DNA of 64,000 nt from Atopsyche davidsoni (lineage: Eukaryota > Arthropoda > Insecta > Trichoptera > Hydrobiosidae): positions 5,434,501 through 5,498,500 of the forward strand of contig JAILWY010000002.1 of assembly GCA_022113835.1 (NCBI GenBank). Reading direction: 5' to 3'. The notes under the pieces are model-generated. The model worked only from the letters and a program-made list of their open reading frames with translations. It searched no databases and was not told where the DNA came from. Shown one piece after another: positions 47,001-58,860 of this stretch. The first letter of the stretch is position 1. Each line of letters opens with the position of its first letter. The position numbers and the translations under genes were made by a program.

Positions 47001-49250
47001 TTAAACACAAGGGAAGCTGTCTGTTAACAGAACCTCGGTGGTAATTTGGTAAATATATATCTTTTGCTAGTCAAATATTATAAAAAATAAGATATTTGCA
47101 AAAAACGACACCCGGAAGCTGAAAAGCATTATATCTTAATCCATACTTCCAAAAGAAATTATTCAAGAAAATTAATAAATTCTGATACAAGTAAATATGA
47201 ATAGTTGACCAATTTGTGAATCTGATGAAAATGTTGATTTTCAACCAATCCTTCTCAGGTTTGATTCCAGTTTTAACAGACGAATCTCACTTTGTTAGTT
47301 TTTTTTTACGTCTATAGTAAATTAACATTATGCGCTTCCCTGATAAAGATTATGAATAGGACGTCTTTATACACGTTAAAAAGTCGAGTGATGGTGGTGG
47401 GGCACAGAAAGACACGACTTTCTCGGTATTTCAAATAGAAAATGAATACCTCTGTGTTTTCAATAATAAAAAAATCTAGGCTGTGTAATTTTTGTACGCA
47501 AAACGTGAATCCAATTGAATTTGAAAAGACCTTGTGTATTTTATGATAGTGGTTTTCTCGGGGACTCAGGGACCTACTTGGAATGCGATCCCTATTTCTC
47601 ATTTCTCTGTCCTCGGAAATGTACTTGTATCTATCAAAGGAGTAAATGCGACCTAATACCCCGGGGATATGAAGACAAATATCAATTACTTGGGATAAGT
47701 AATCGCGCTTTACTCCCGAGTTAGAAGTGTTTTTAGTGATATCTAGAGAGTAGCAATATATGTCAACAAAATGTTTTGAGTAAGATAAACGCACATTAAA
47801 AAAAATCTTATTTAATTGGGATAATTAATTTAAGCTCGAACTTCGTGGTAATCGTTATCTTAAACTTTAACCGAAGTGGTTTTGTAATTTTGGGAGAATC
47901 TCAATTGTTATATATATTGCAATTAAATTTACTATATTGTATGACTTAAACAAGCCAGAAGATTTGGGAGTAAAGCTTCGAGCTCCACCTGTGTCCAAAA
48001 AAACAATTAAGGCAAATTTTACCTTCGTTTCGTGAGTTAAAATTATACTTTAATTATTTGATAACATATTTGTGTTTTTTCTCACATTTTTAGTAAAAAA
48101 ATTATACATACAAAAAATAATTATTACCAAACCATTTTTTTGAATTGACTGATGATGTATATTTTTCAACTTAATATTTTGTTTTAATTTATGCTCAGTG
48201 GTGAAAAGCGTGTTTCTATATCTATTTATTAATAATGTACTTATCAAAATCAAAGTGTTTGTAAATAATAAAATATATTTTTTATTATATTATTTTCTAG
48301 GGTACAAGCACCACAGCACGTATCATAAATATGAAAAACCAAAACACGAGAAAAATACAGTCACGGACAGTTTCAAGAGTTTTCCGTGACACTTCGAGTG
48401 AAGTTATATAATGTTTTTGGCATTTTGAAGTTCTCACGCTTCAATAACAGATACTCTACAAGTCAAACTGTATTTACTCAAGAACTAGACACAGCGATAA
48501 AAAAAAAATAGCTGCCAAAAAATATGTTTTTAAATCTCACTTAGTTGTCGATGAAAGCGGAAAAAAACATCGTTAGCCCTTAAAATTCCAATTCGATTAA
48601 GTAATGATGCTCAGTCAATGGCATTGTTCTATGGGATGGGGTTGTTTTCATCGGCAACTGCACTTTGGGTGGAATGCAGCGCTTTCGGGCTCCGACAATG
48701 GCCGGAGCTGCCTTTACACCGAGAATATTTAAAAAAAATAACACTTTTTCTGACCGAGCGGACTAAGGCTGTTGTGAATTTTTTTGTTCAGTTTGTATTA
48801 TTTTATAAATGGGCGAGCGGAAATTCTCAAGCATTTAATTTTTGCTGGAGAAAACATGATTTTTTGTTTTTGTATTGGCCGGGGAAGCTTTTTGATTGAG
48901 AGTGACTGCCCTCACTGTGTTTTCATCTATGCAGGATATCAACAATTTTCTGAAATAACAGTTGAAGTTTGTATGAAATTCATGATGGTATAATCAATGA
49001 TCAATCTATGACCATATGCATTAATTGTTTGAGTTTGATTAGATATTTAAAATTTAACTCAAAGCACAGCAAAAATATTTGGTTGTTAATCACCGAATAG
49101 CTATTTGCATATGTATTTTTTTACGATAAAAAGTAACTGTATATCTGTACAAATATCTAAAAAAAAATGATTTCTGGTTTAATCCTTTATAGTAAAAAAA
49201 ATCACATTAGCTTGTCTTTTTGTAGCTAGAATGATAAAATGTACTCGAAC
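44084..49250. other. First part of the very large Dscam-like intron
   Basis: No exon with matching phase and Ig sequence was found. GC-balanced patches stand out at about 44,440-44,900, 45,180-45,460, 45,950-46,290, 47,520-47,720 and 48,600-48,930. They have open frames on one or both strands but no recognisable domains. They could be regulatory elements of the adhesion gene. The frame at 47,312-47,794 was checked and has no family signature. Confidence 0.4.
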
Positions 49251-49279
49251 GGTCAATACAATAATGCTGAATGACGATT

Positions 49280-49345
49280 CTTTAGCCTTTAACAACCCTC
49301 CGGTTAAGGGAGGGAAAACCAACCTCCCTAACAAGCGTGGCCATT
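49280..49345. repeat. Short inverted repeat
   Basis: CCCTCCGGTTAAGGGAGGG forms a near-perfect hairpin, with a further AACCTCCCT copy just after. It may be part of a small inverted-repeat element, but its borders are not visible. Confidence 0.5.
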
Positions 49346-51040
49346 ATACCGCATGAATAAAACTCACGGAGAGTCCGTCCAAACTCACGGAACGATGGTG
49401 ACAAGACACGAAAATGGCAGGGCTTCAACTGGGTACAGCCACAAAACGGAATCACTCTCACGTGAGGGCAAGTCTTTATAAAATTATAAAATTATTTACT
49501 GTCAAATTTTATGCCGACCTTTATTGATAGCGCTTTAACAATAAATTGACTAACGCAATAATTTTTTTTTATAAATTTTTTTCGGTGTGATTAATTTCAC
49601 TCACCTCAGTTAAGGGAAGGTAAATATGTGTTCGTCGTCTGAATTTGTAAATAGCCTCAAAAGATTCCTAGGAGTTATTATATGGAACCTATTATAATGA
49701 TTTCCTTTACGCAGAGATATGTAGCAGCATACTCTTAAGCCGTTGAAATGTAGGTTTTATCAAAAGAAAGGAAGAATAATAATCTGTAGTAGGGAACGCT
49801 CGCACGCCTGAATAACTCTCAATAGAGACTAGTGGATATAAATCGTACATAAGAATTTCAAAGGAATTTTGTAAATATGATAATTTATTTTTCGGTAAAT
49901 TATTTAACTAAACTTACTTTTAAAATAATAAGGTGATTAAATTTAATATTAGAGACAGAATTCACGACTCAGTTGCCGTAGTAGTGAGATCGTTGGAGTC
50001 AATCCAGAACCAAGTTGTTACAAGTATCATTTGTAATAAAATGCATTTTATTTACCACATACTGCTATGTATTTATGTAAAAAGAAAAAAAATTCGATTC
50101 ATTTTTTATACCCGTATCCGTTAAAAGTATTTCACATTTTTAATATCATTACATTGCACGATTATATTTTATTTACGACCTCGAATAATTAAACTGACTT
50201 GAACGATAGTATAGTACGATAGATTGATTTTATATCCCATTTATTTAATTGAGTAAATGATTTCACGTTTAAATACATTGCTTTATTTCATAAAATAGTT
50301 TAAAAGATTTAGACATACAATAAATATCGTATATTGTGATTGTGCACACACAGTAGTGGGTGTATACATAATGCGTTTCGTATTTGTAAACGAAACTGCG
50401 CCATGTTGTTTTAAATCCACAAAGAATTTTGAAATATAAGGTTATTTATAGAAATGAAAAGCAACAATACTGTGTTTCCCATGAAATTGTTTAAAAATAC
50501 TGCTCGAATATTCCGCGACACAAATTCCGCGACAAATAAAACAAAGCATGGGAAAGCTTTTCCTTCTACCGCAGAGACCCTCGACAAAGCCATTGTTTGC
50601 ACTCCACAACTTTCTAAACGTCCTTTTATGTTACTCGCAGTACTCCAAAACTTTAATCTTGACGTATGAACTAAAAAATATATATTTCAAGATACCCTTA
50701 AGATACACGATGCATACGTGAAAAGACGATAAAGAACCCTCGATTTTTAATAAAATATAAGGGTGGGGGATCTGAATTTACAGCTTCCAGTTGTCGGTGT
50801 CGTGTGCTTGTGTATTTTTGGACTATCGTGGTTTTGTCAGTTTGCGAGAACTCAGCTTTTATATATGCAATGAATTCACCTCAGTTATATATACTTGCCA
50901 CTATTTTTTAAAAATATTTTCACATTTAACAGGGTATTTGTTTTGTTATTTAAGCCTATTTATAATGTATTGATTTAACTCTTAATATATTGAATAAATA
51001 AAGAAACCATGCAGGGTAATTTTATTTAGTTGGGTGCTCA
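49346..51040. other. Intronic AT-rich DNA
   Basis: No exon or repeat is recognised. A patch at 50,460-50,640 is open on both strands without a family signature. Confidence 0.45.
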
Positions 51041-51043
51041 GTT

Positions 51044-51075
51044 TTGTCAGTTATCAGATATTTGATAACTGACAA
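51044..51075. repeat. Perfect 13-bp-arm hairpin
   Basis: TTGTCAGTTATCA and its exact complement are separated by GATATT. The motif TGTCAG recurs shortly after (near 51,083). It is an isolated structure with no clear role. Confidence 0.85.
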
Positions 51076-51759
51076 GTACTGTCAGCGTGTCATTTATGTA
51101 AGTTTGAAATAAAAGCAGTTATTTCGCGTATATGCTATGAAAACAATAATTAACAGTAGCTGGCACGCGGACACGTACCTTGGACGAGGGTCCTCTTAAA
51201 ACGGACATTTTGGAAAGTCTGACAATTAGATCAGGAGCAAGGCGGCTCGGCCCACGTCACCGGTGGACGCCATTTTATCGACAGATCGGCCATTTTGGTA
51301 ACAGGCGTCACGTGGTTTGTATCGATTATGGCACATATAATGATATTAATATTTTGAAATTCGTCGGCTGTTAATTTGGAGTGAGTGCTTGCGTCTTGAA
51401 AGGGGCCTGTAATATTTTGTAATATCCTAGTCACTTGGCTAAAAATATTTGTTGTAAAAATGGAGTATAACAATTCAAACAGACCCTTGTAAAAATATTA
51501 TTTGGGAATATTATAATGAGTTATGTAATTAATATTATTAGGGTAGTAATTATTGCACTAACAATAAAAAGCAGTGTATCGCGTTTTTCAGAGAATCAAA
51601 ACATTAATTATTTTGTAAATACCGAATCGTCACATTTTCTCTGCAAATATAATGTATTTTATTGAAACGGAAAAAAAATGTTTTATGGTGGAGGGATTTA
51701 TATTTACTCTTTGATGTGTTTTGGAAATTAATTTATTAAGGGGAGAAGTATTTACAACG

Positions 51760-52560
51760 GAGCGAGCAAAGCAGCGGAATTCCAAGTATAATATGACATG
51801 AGAAATATTTAATACGACCGAGCCGGAATCGGAAACCCATAAAGACTGATGATTTTATACAATATTCCTTGTCTGTACTATTTTGGTTAGGTGGATAAAA
51901 GAAGTATCGCTATTCTCCATTGCTGCAATGTACCGTATTTTCAGAGAGCAGAATCCATTTCCGTGGGTCATTAACACATCGTTATTTAAATGAAATACTG
52001 CCAACTAGGGAATCCACTCCACAATTTCCTCGCGCAAAGCGAAAGAAAAGACACTAAGTGTTAATTGATTTTAAAACCTCCCCATTACAGACAAACGGCG
52101 TAGCAAATTCCCAAGTTTCTAATATAATACAACAGTACTCCCGGCGCAGTGCGCAAGAACTCTGCGCCGGAAAGTTGGAAACCATTTCTATTTCCTTGAA
52201 AAGTAATTGAAATCGGTTCGGAGCCTCTCCAGCTCCGCCAATATGGCATTGTTATTCGGATTTTAATGACTAAATAAATTTTCAGTGTAAATCCAATGTA
52301 GAAACCGGATTTTCCGGATGGAGACGCGCAGCGACTTGGCAGCGGTTCTAATAACTTTTCTGGTCGGATGAAGAAGGACACTCTGCCAGCGTATCCTGTC
52401 ATAAGACTGCTCTCTGATAAGGCTGTTATATTTTTATTAGCAGTTAGGAGAGAGCGCATGTCGGCGGTGGTCGTGAAGCGGATGTGTTCTGTGGCGTTCT
52501 CAAAGTCCCTCCGCATGACGAGGAGGCGTGAGTACCCCATGATTTTTTTATGAAAGTCTC
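51760..52560. other. GC-balanced island with open frames, unassigned
   Basis: The minus strand is open from 52,540 to 52,085 (151 codons), the longest frame in this intron, with several N-x-S/T sites. It has no Ig, FNIII or other signature, and part of the plus strand is open too. No splice pair fits the phase of the neighbouring Dscam-like exons. It may be a conserved noncoding region. Confidence 0.35.
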
Positions 52561-54410
52561 GGAATCTGCGAAAAATATATATTACGTTTTACTTTGTTTG
52601 TTCATAACGTTTTTGTAGATCCGCATATTATGTATTGTGTCGTGATTCTAAAATGTAAAAGGAAAATTATGTGAGAAGAGTAATCTCGATGTTCTTCGAG
52701 CATGCAACATTTGTGACATTTTTTTTTTACATTTAGAGATGCTGTAGAATAAAGATTATTTGATTTAAAGATTATTTAAAAGATATTGTTTTGTATTTTG
52801 AATTAAAAAACTAGTGCCTGAGAGTGAGGCGGATTGTTTCAGGACACCGTAAAGTGGAAGGAGTCCACATATATATATATATATAACACACATACACATT
52901 TTTATTTGAATTTTGCGGGTTGTTGTAGGAAAAATGTAAATTTTATATACGATTTGGGATGGGACCTTTTCGGTAATACAAAGTCAAACAAGGCAGAAAT
53001 CCTTCCTACCGAACTAATAAATATAAAAATTGCATTTCCGGGGATTTTCCCACTCTCATCTCCATCCTGAGCCTAACAATAAATATAAAAACGTAAGCAA
53101 ATAAATCAGGAATGAGTTATTAGTATCCCATGCAGGATGTAAGCCTCCTACCTGTTGCTGGAGACGCCGGCGAGTAATACATAGAACATAAATCAGTCTC
53201 TCATCCCCTAAGAGATGTTTATAACCCTTATTTTATTATTCTGGTGTTTTCATTTAGTCTCCAATTATTCAAATGCATGTTTTTTATACTCCATGGGGTT
53301 TGTTTTAAAAGATTTTTTTGTTTATAACATAAAGACATGTAATGTTTCGAGTAGAAAATAATAATAATATTCACGAGACCTTCTGCTGTATTGACACTTG
53401 AAACATAAATATAGTATTGCATTTTCGCAAAACTGATCATGAATAATGATTTTTATATTTATTTTTTACAAAACAAATTTCAGAACAGAAATTAAATTAG
53501 TAAGATCTCTATATTTGGTACGCGGTCCTGACCACTAAGCAAAACAACAAATAACTTAATAAAAAATAGAGTGATAATTCCTGTGAATACTTATTAATAA
53601 TAATTTTCACACCAATGAAATACTTTTTGAAAATATTGTGTTAAATTTTAAAACAAATTTTCTATAGATTTCGTCTAAATAAATATGAATCTTTGGGACT
53701 TCTTGATAGTTTATTACTGAATAACAAACTATATTTAATTCACGTACGTATGCAGTTAATCATGCAAAGATTGCTTGAAAATTAAATAATTCTTATACTA
53801 CATACAATTACAATACAATTATCCCTGCAGCCAAACAAGGAGATTGTGCCTTGGGGAGTATTTGGAGAGACCCACTGAAGACCGGGTACAGGTGGCCAGG
53901 GGGTGAATGCTGCAGGGGTGTTCTGAACGGGTTTCACCTGCTAATTGCCAGCTAATTGCTTCAATGTGCATAGAAAGTGCACGAGTTGCAAAACGAGATG
54001 CTAACACTGCATTTACAAAACAATTTTTTTAAATAGATATTCGAGTAAAATCTGGCTGAATATTAACTCATGGTGGTTTATAAATAACTAATTTCGATAA
54101 AGAGTGTTCCTGACCTTATATTTAATTTAAAAAATATATATAAATATTTAATGTTTTAGTATTCAAGAAACAATCAAGTAGAGTTTAATCTATATGAATT
54201 TAAAACTGGACGTAATAAATAAATTCACTTGAATAGAAATTTAAAGTAAAATTGCATATTTAAAACGAAAATCAGTTTTCTGGGGAGTGTTCGAGGTATT
54301 GTGGGTAGGCGGAAAAAAAATCGCAAGAACAATCGATGGCTATTGCATAAATATTTTGTCTTTTAAAACGCACCCAAGAGAAGATATAAGACTGCTGAAT
54401 ATAAAATATG
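52561..54410. other. Intronic DNA, mostly AT-rich
   Basis: A small patch at 53,819-54,007 is richer in GC and open on the minus strand, without a recognisable protein. A TA run lies near 52,871-52,886. Nothing else is supported. Confidence 0.4.
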
Positions 54411-54414
54411 CTGA

Positions 54415-54475
54415 TAGTGTTCATGGTTTTTTAAGGAGAAAATAGTGTAATGGGTCCTCGGGTCTTTCTACACAG
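54415..54475 (-). repeat. Dispersed relic of the satellite unit
   Basis: Read on the minus strand, this stretch keeps the unit's order GTGTAGAAAGACCCGAGGAC, then CATTACACTATT, then the stretch ending in GAACACT. It lies some 46 kb from the array, so the unit family is dispersed and not confined to one locus. Confidence 0.75.
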
Positions 54476-55487
54476 GAAAAGTCTGCCCAATAGTTTAATT
54501 ATATATTCCTTTTCTTACAAAAGTCTGGCGTTTAGATCTGATATTCCTGAACAGCAGGAGCCCCCCAAGTACTTACAGAGTACATTCCTCCACAATCATT
54601 CCAAGCCAACTACTCTATTACCGATCCTTCACACATGCTCAGGATACAGAGTGGCAGCCATGCACATGCCATAATTTCAAAGTTTAACAAACAGAGCGGA
54701 TAATATAAGTTATCGTTATTTGCCGTCGAATACTGAGTTTCAATAATGGAATATTATTTTATATGAATGTTACGGGTTTCGTGGTCGGTCGCGGCAATAT
54801 TCATTGCTACGTATTTGTTTTTTTTTTTTTTTTTTTCATAGAATATAATAACAAATGCTTACAATTTTCTGCGCCATTACCCGGCGACCTGGAGAGGGGG
54901 CCGAGCGGGCAAGCACAATAATATTACCGCATGACCGAGCGCTATAATTTTCTAACACATTCGATAATCCATTACGGTTTTATCGTCCTTCCGAAGTACG
55001 CATTACATCCGCGGGTCGAAAAATGAAAATGGCCGCCGCACAGCTCCAACATGGCGGCGATAAATCGTTAATTCAATAACGAGTGTCGCACTGCGCGGAG
55101 ATTGCTCTGTGCACACGTACTGCATACATGGGTGGGACTTCCTCCTGTGCTGTGAAAATTAAATTAAGGCTTCGGCTTGATTTTATCACTCATTTGATAT
55201 AATTAAATCGTCTATCAGATGTAGTTGTACTTGTACTGAAAATTTAAAATTTTGTAAACCAACAAAAACTTGATTTTATGATAGCACAGCTTGATAGGCT
55301 TTTTAAAAATAGTAATGACTCAGAAACAATATCTTTCAGTGAGTATAACATTTAGAAAATTATGTTGTGATGTTATATTTTTTTATAAAAATACCGTAAA
55401 TGTTTAGGCATGTCAGTTTGGATTGAAATTTAAGTAATATTTAAAACCTTGCTGAGGGACAAGGCATTTGATTGGTGAAGATCCATT
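54476..55487. other. Intronic DNA with a GC-rich patch
   Basis: The patch at about 54,870-55,150 contains AATGGCCGCCGCACAGC and ACATGGCGGCGATAAATCG. Two GCCGCC/GGCGGC elements and a TAATTC core resemble a regulatory island. No exon is supported. Confidence 0.4.
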
Positions 55488-55652
55488 ATTATAATGATAA
55501 AAGTAACTTTGTATTTTGTCTTCACTTTGAGTTTATTATATTTTTTGCATGACTAGTTTCGACCAAATAGACTAGATCATCATCAGATGCATACGTTTAG
55601 TTATGCATCTGATGATGACATAGTCTATTTGGTTACTTTTATCTTTATAATA
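55488..55652. mobile_element. Fold-back / MITE-like inverted repeat
   Basis: Inner arms 55,562-55,593 and 55,602-55,633 are 32 bp long with about two mismatches around an 8-bp loop. Outer arms (ATTATAATGATAAAAGTAAC and its approximate complement at 55,630-55,652) extend the structure on both sides. About 54 bp are present only on the left. No coding sequence. Confidence 0.75.
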
Positions 55653-57035
55653 TTTACAACACTCAAACATTCATAAACTGAGAATGATTTGTTTTTCTAT
55701 TTTTGTGTGTATAACTGATATGCCATGCCTAAGCTGTATTTGCATCAGTACCTCACAAATAAAACTTTATTTTATTCTAAATTGACTCACTTACATCTCA
55801 TAAAAATAATAAACAGTAAAAAAAATAATGGAATAAGAGCTCAACAACCACATGAAAACATATCAAACGTTTAAAAAAAAAAAACGACCTGTCTTCGTCC
55901 ATCTTTAGTATGTTTAGCAGCTTAAACTTTTATTTGATATAAATTTTTGTGGTGTGGATATTTTTTGGTGTTTCTGAAGTGCCAGCACATATGGCACTCC
56001 TGTCGATTTTCGTGAGTGTTATTTTTTTAATTTGTGCAGATACTTGCACCCCTGTTGTTGTTTGCGCTGCACAGGGTGGGGCATGACACACTGCCCACTC
56101 CGCTGAAATGCGGTGGCAAATAATTTAACGCTTTCATTTTGCGCTGCAGCTCGCCAGGGAAATGAAAACAATCGACTCTTTCTTTTTCTTTACTGGCAAA
56201 AAATCGGGCTCGCGTTTTGATTATGAAAAAACGGACATTTCATCCCGGAAATGGAGAGCTCGAGAACAAAAAAGACGTCAAATGTAAATGGGAATTCAGA
56301 TCTGTTTGTATTGGCAGTAACAGCGTGCTTAGAAATAATTCAACGTAGTTTTTATATCAAAGACGTCATAACATTTTTTTTATAAAATTCACAACAATGG
56401 TAGTACTTCCCAGCAAGGGGACAGCATGAAAACTTCAAACAGCTCAACACCCAAGAAACCAAATCACCTAATAACAACAATACTTATTTACGTCATAATA
56501 CTATAAATAATCACGTATTTTCTTTCTGAACTTTACAGATTTATTAAATTTAAAACATCACAGCGCTTAAAAATGTTAGCTTATCAATCGAACGTTTAAT
56601 AAATTACACTTTTGGAATCTAATTACATAAAAATCCTGACCGAATAAGATATTTTTTGTGTCGTGTCAAATCCAATTATACAAAGCAGGTACTATTTCCA
56701 ATGCCTTGGAGGGGTTGCATTCTGGCAGCAGGCCAGCTTTCAGGGTTTTCAAGATATTAATTATAAAATTTATCAGTGACGTTAAGAAACTACTTGCGGT
56801 AAACATATTTTAAGTTGCTGTCATTATAAAGTTTATGAAAATTTGCAGTTTTATGTGACTGCGTTTTACAAAAACTACGTTAAAACCCGGTTTTATTGAG
56901 TCATTATAAAACTGAAATAAAAATATGGGGATGTGGCATCAGCGGTTATCCTGAAAGACGTGCTCGTACTAAAAAACAATGAGATTTTTAAATATTACTT
57001 AACATACATAATATTTACGTAAATAGCCTGACATA
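55653..57035. other. Intronic DNA, no gene recognised
   Basis: A GC-balanced patch at about 56,035-56,290 might be regulatory. The rest is AT-rich. No exon or repeat is supported. Confidence 0.4.
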
Positions 57036-57966
57036 TAGGGTGTTTTTTATAGAGGTATAGAACTTTGAAATGGAATAAAACAAAAATAATTATTTTAAAT
57101 TGACATGAAATTAACTTTATTCAAAAGATAATTTTTTGGCATTATAATTTAAATATGATTTCTGGCATATGACCGCCACGGCTGGCTCGGACGTAGTCTA
57201 GTCTGGAGGTCCAATTCTCGATGACTTTCCAACATTTGTGACCGTATATCGGCAATAACGCGGCGAATGTTGTCCTCCAAGTGGTCAATCGTTTCGGGCT
57301 TATCGGCGTAGACTAGCGACTTCACATATCCCCACAGAAAATAGTCTAGCGGCGTTAAATCGCACGATCTTGGAGGCCAATTAACGGGTCCGAAACGTAA
57401 AACTATGCGGTTACCAAACGTTTCTTTCAATAAAGCAATTGTGGCACGAGCTGTGTGACATGTTGCGCCGTCTTGTTGAAACCACAGCTCCTGCACATCA
57501 TGGTTGTTCAATTGATGAACGAAAAAGTCAGTAATCATGGCTCTATAGCGGTCACCATTGACCGTAACGGCCTGACCAGCATCGTCTTTAAATAAGTACG
57601 GACCAATGATTCCACCAGCCCATAAAGCACACCAAACAGTCAGTTTTTCTAGATGTAACGGTGTCTCAACATACACTTGAGGATTATCATCACTCCAAAT
57701 ACGGCAGTTTTGTTTATTGACGTATCCATTCAACCAAAAGTGAGCTTCATCGCTAAACAAAATTCGCTTTTGAAAATCGGGATCAACGGCAATCTTGTTT
57801 TGGGCCCATTCACCAAATCTGCGCCTTGCTAGGTGATTGTGTGTAGCTTCAATTCTTAAAATGCCAAACCAAACTAAACATAAATCCCTTAACAGCTGAC
57901 AAAATGGCCGCCTGTTAAAACAATGTTGCCAACTTAAAGTTCTATACCTCTATAAAAAACACCCTG
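57036..57966 (-). mobile_element. Internally deleted mariner-type (IS630/Tc1/mariner) transposon
   Basis: Perfect 29-bp terminal inverted repeats lie at 57,038-57,066 and 57,936-57,964 (outer part GGGTGTTTTTTATAGAGG). The outermost CA is kept on the right and is TA on the left. TA dinucleotides flank both ends as expected for this superfamily. The element is about 930 bp, shorter than an intact one (about 1.3 kb), and holds only the C-terminal part of a transposase. Confidence 0.95.
57149..57905 (-). pseudogene. Mariner-type transposase, N-terminally truncated
   Basis: The frame is open from at least 57,905 (LCLVWFGILRIEATHNHL) through to a stop at 57,149; its first Met is at 57,760. All three acidic residues of the DDE/D triad are present. 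They are Asp in LFSDEAHFWL, Asp in LWFQQDGATCH, and Asp in WPPRSCDLTPLDYFLWGY, with 36 residues between the second and third. The N-terminal helix-turn-helix DNA-binding half is missing, so the copy should be unable to move itself. The catalytic half has no internal stop, which suggests a recent copy. Confidence 0.92.
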
Positions 57967-58139
57967 TATAATAAAGATTTTTTTATTAATAAATTTAAGT
58001 TATCATGACGCTTTTTTATTCAGTATCTCAAAATAAGGACAGTCAGTTAAATTTGCGCTTTTAAGGCGACCGTTTAAAACACGCTAGTTATAAGTTATCA
58101 AAACGTTTTTTTTTTTTTTATTTTAGTTGTGCTAGTAAT

Positions 58140-58310
58140 TCAGTTTTTATATTTATTTAGTAGGGTCTACACCCCTCCTTTGCTCGGCGACCCGAGGTCC
58201 GCGCATACGTCTTCGTTTGTGTGGCGACCACCTCCCAGGGCGGCGGGTTTTACTTGCTCCCAAGGAGCTGCCCAGCACCTCACTCCACTTGTACACTATA
58301 CGACCAACAC
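58140..58310. other. GC-rich island, unassigned
   Basis: GC-rich block after a TTATTTAG acceptor-like sequence on the plus strand, open in two plus-strand frames (for example RSAHTSSFVWRPPPRAAG). No donor in a sensible place and no recognisable family. Confidence 0.3.
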
Positions 58311-58504
58311 AGACTCATATTTTTATAAAAGATTTACGCTTTGAAAAAAATAGCAATAAAAAGATTTCCATGCAACTATATAAAAATATAAAACTGATAA
58401 AAACAACTTTGTGTAGATTATCTCTTATGCATCTCCTGATAGCAAGCCACTAGAGCAGTACATAATTATTAAAACCCACACACACACACACACTTATATA
58501 TGTT

Positions 58505-58860
58505 ACTAATATGATGTATGAATAAGAAACTCTCAGAAAAATATCATCGTGAGATGTGTAGGATTCGAGCCTACATCCCCAAGCTTACTACATGGCTGGT
58601 GCACTAACCCTTTTGCTAACGAGCAACTCAATCAATCGAGAATTTTTAACAATTTAACAATCATAATCTACATACGAACCAATGTGCCCAGACCAATCAA
58701 TATTTAGTGATTTGCAAGGTTAGTGCACCAGCCATGTAATGCTTGGGGATGTAGGTCCGAATCCTACACAAGTCACGATGATATTTTTGAGGAAAAAATG
58801 TGCCTAATCATATTTGTAATTAATATAAGCCTGTAAAGGTAATTAAAACGCACTTGATAT
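58505..58860. repeat. Second head-to-head SINE pair
   Basis: A minus-strand SINE copy (about 58,520-58,708) has its B box near 58,561-58,571 and its 5' head out to about 58,708. It is followed at once by a plus-strand partial copy (about 58,708-58,860). The plus copy starts at the A-box region (GGTTAGTGCACCAGCC) and runs through the B box into the tail. The two can pair over about 60 bp around the tRNA-like part. A CA microsatellite lies just before, near 58,475-58,495. Confidence 0.82.

Noticed and set aside
47312..47794. 160-codon open frame on the minus strand
   Set aside because: No recognisable domain, no phase-compatible splice sites for the Dscam-like gene, and AT-driven composition.
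52085..52540. 151-codon open frame on the minus strand
   Set aside because: No Ig, FNIII or other signature; the opposite strand is partly open as well. Kept only as an unassigned island.
58129..58344. Plus-strand exon after a TTATTTAG acceptor
   Set aside because: No donor, no family match and two frames open equally; listed only as a GC island.
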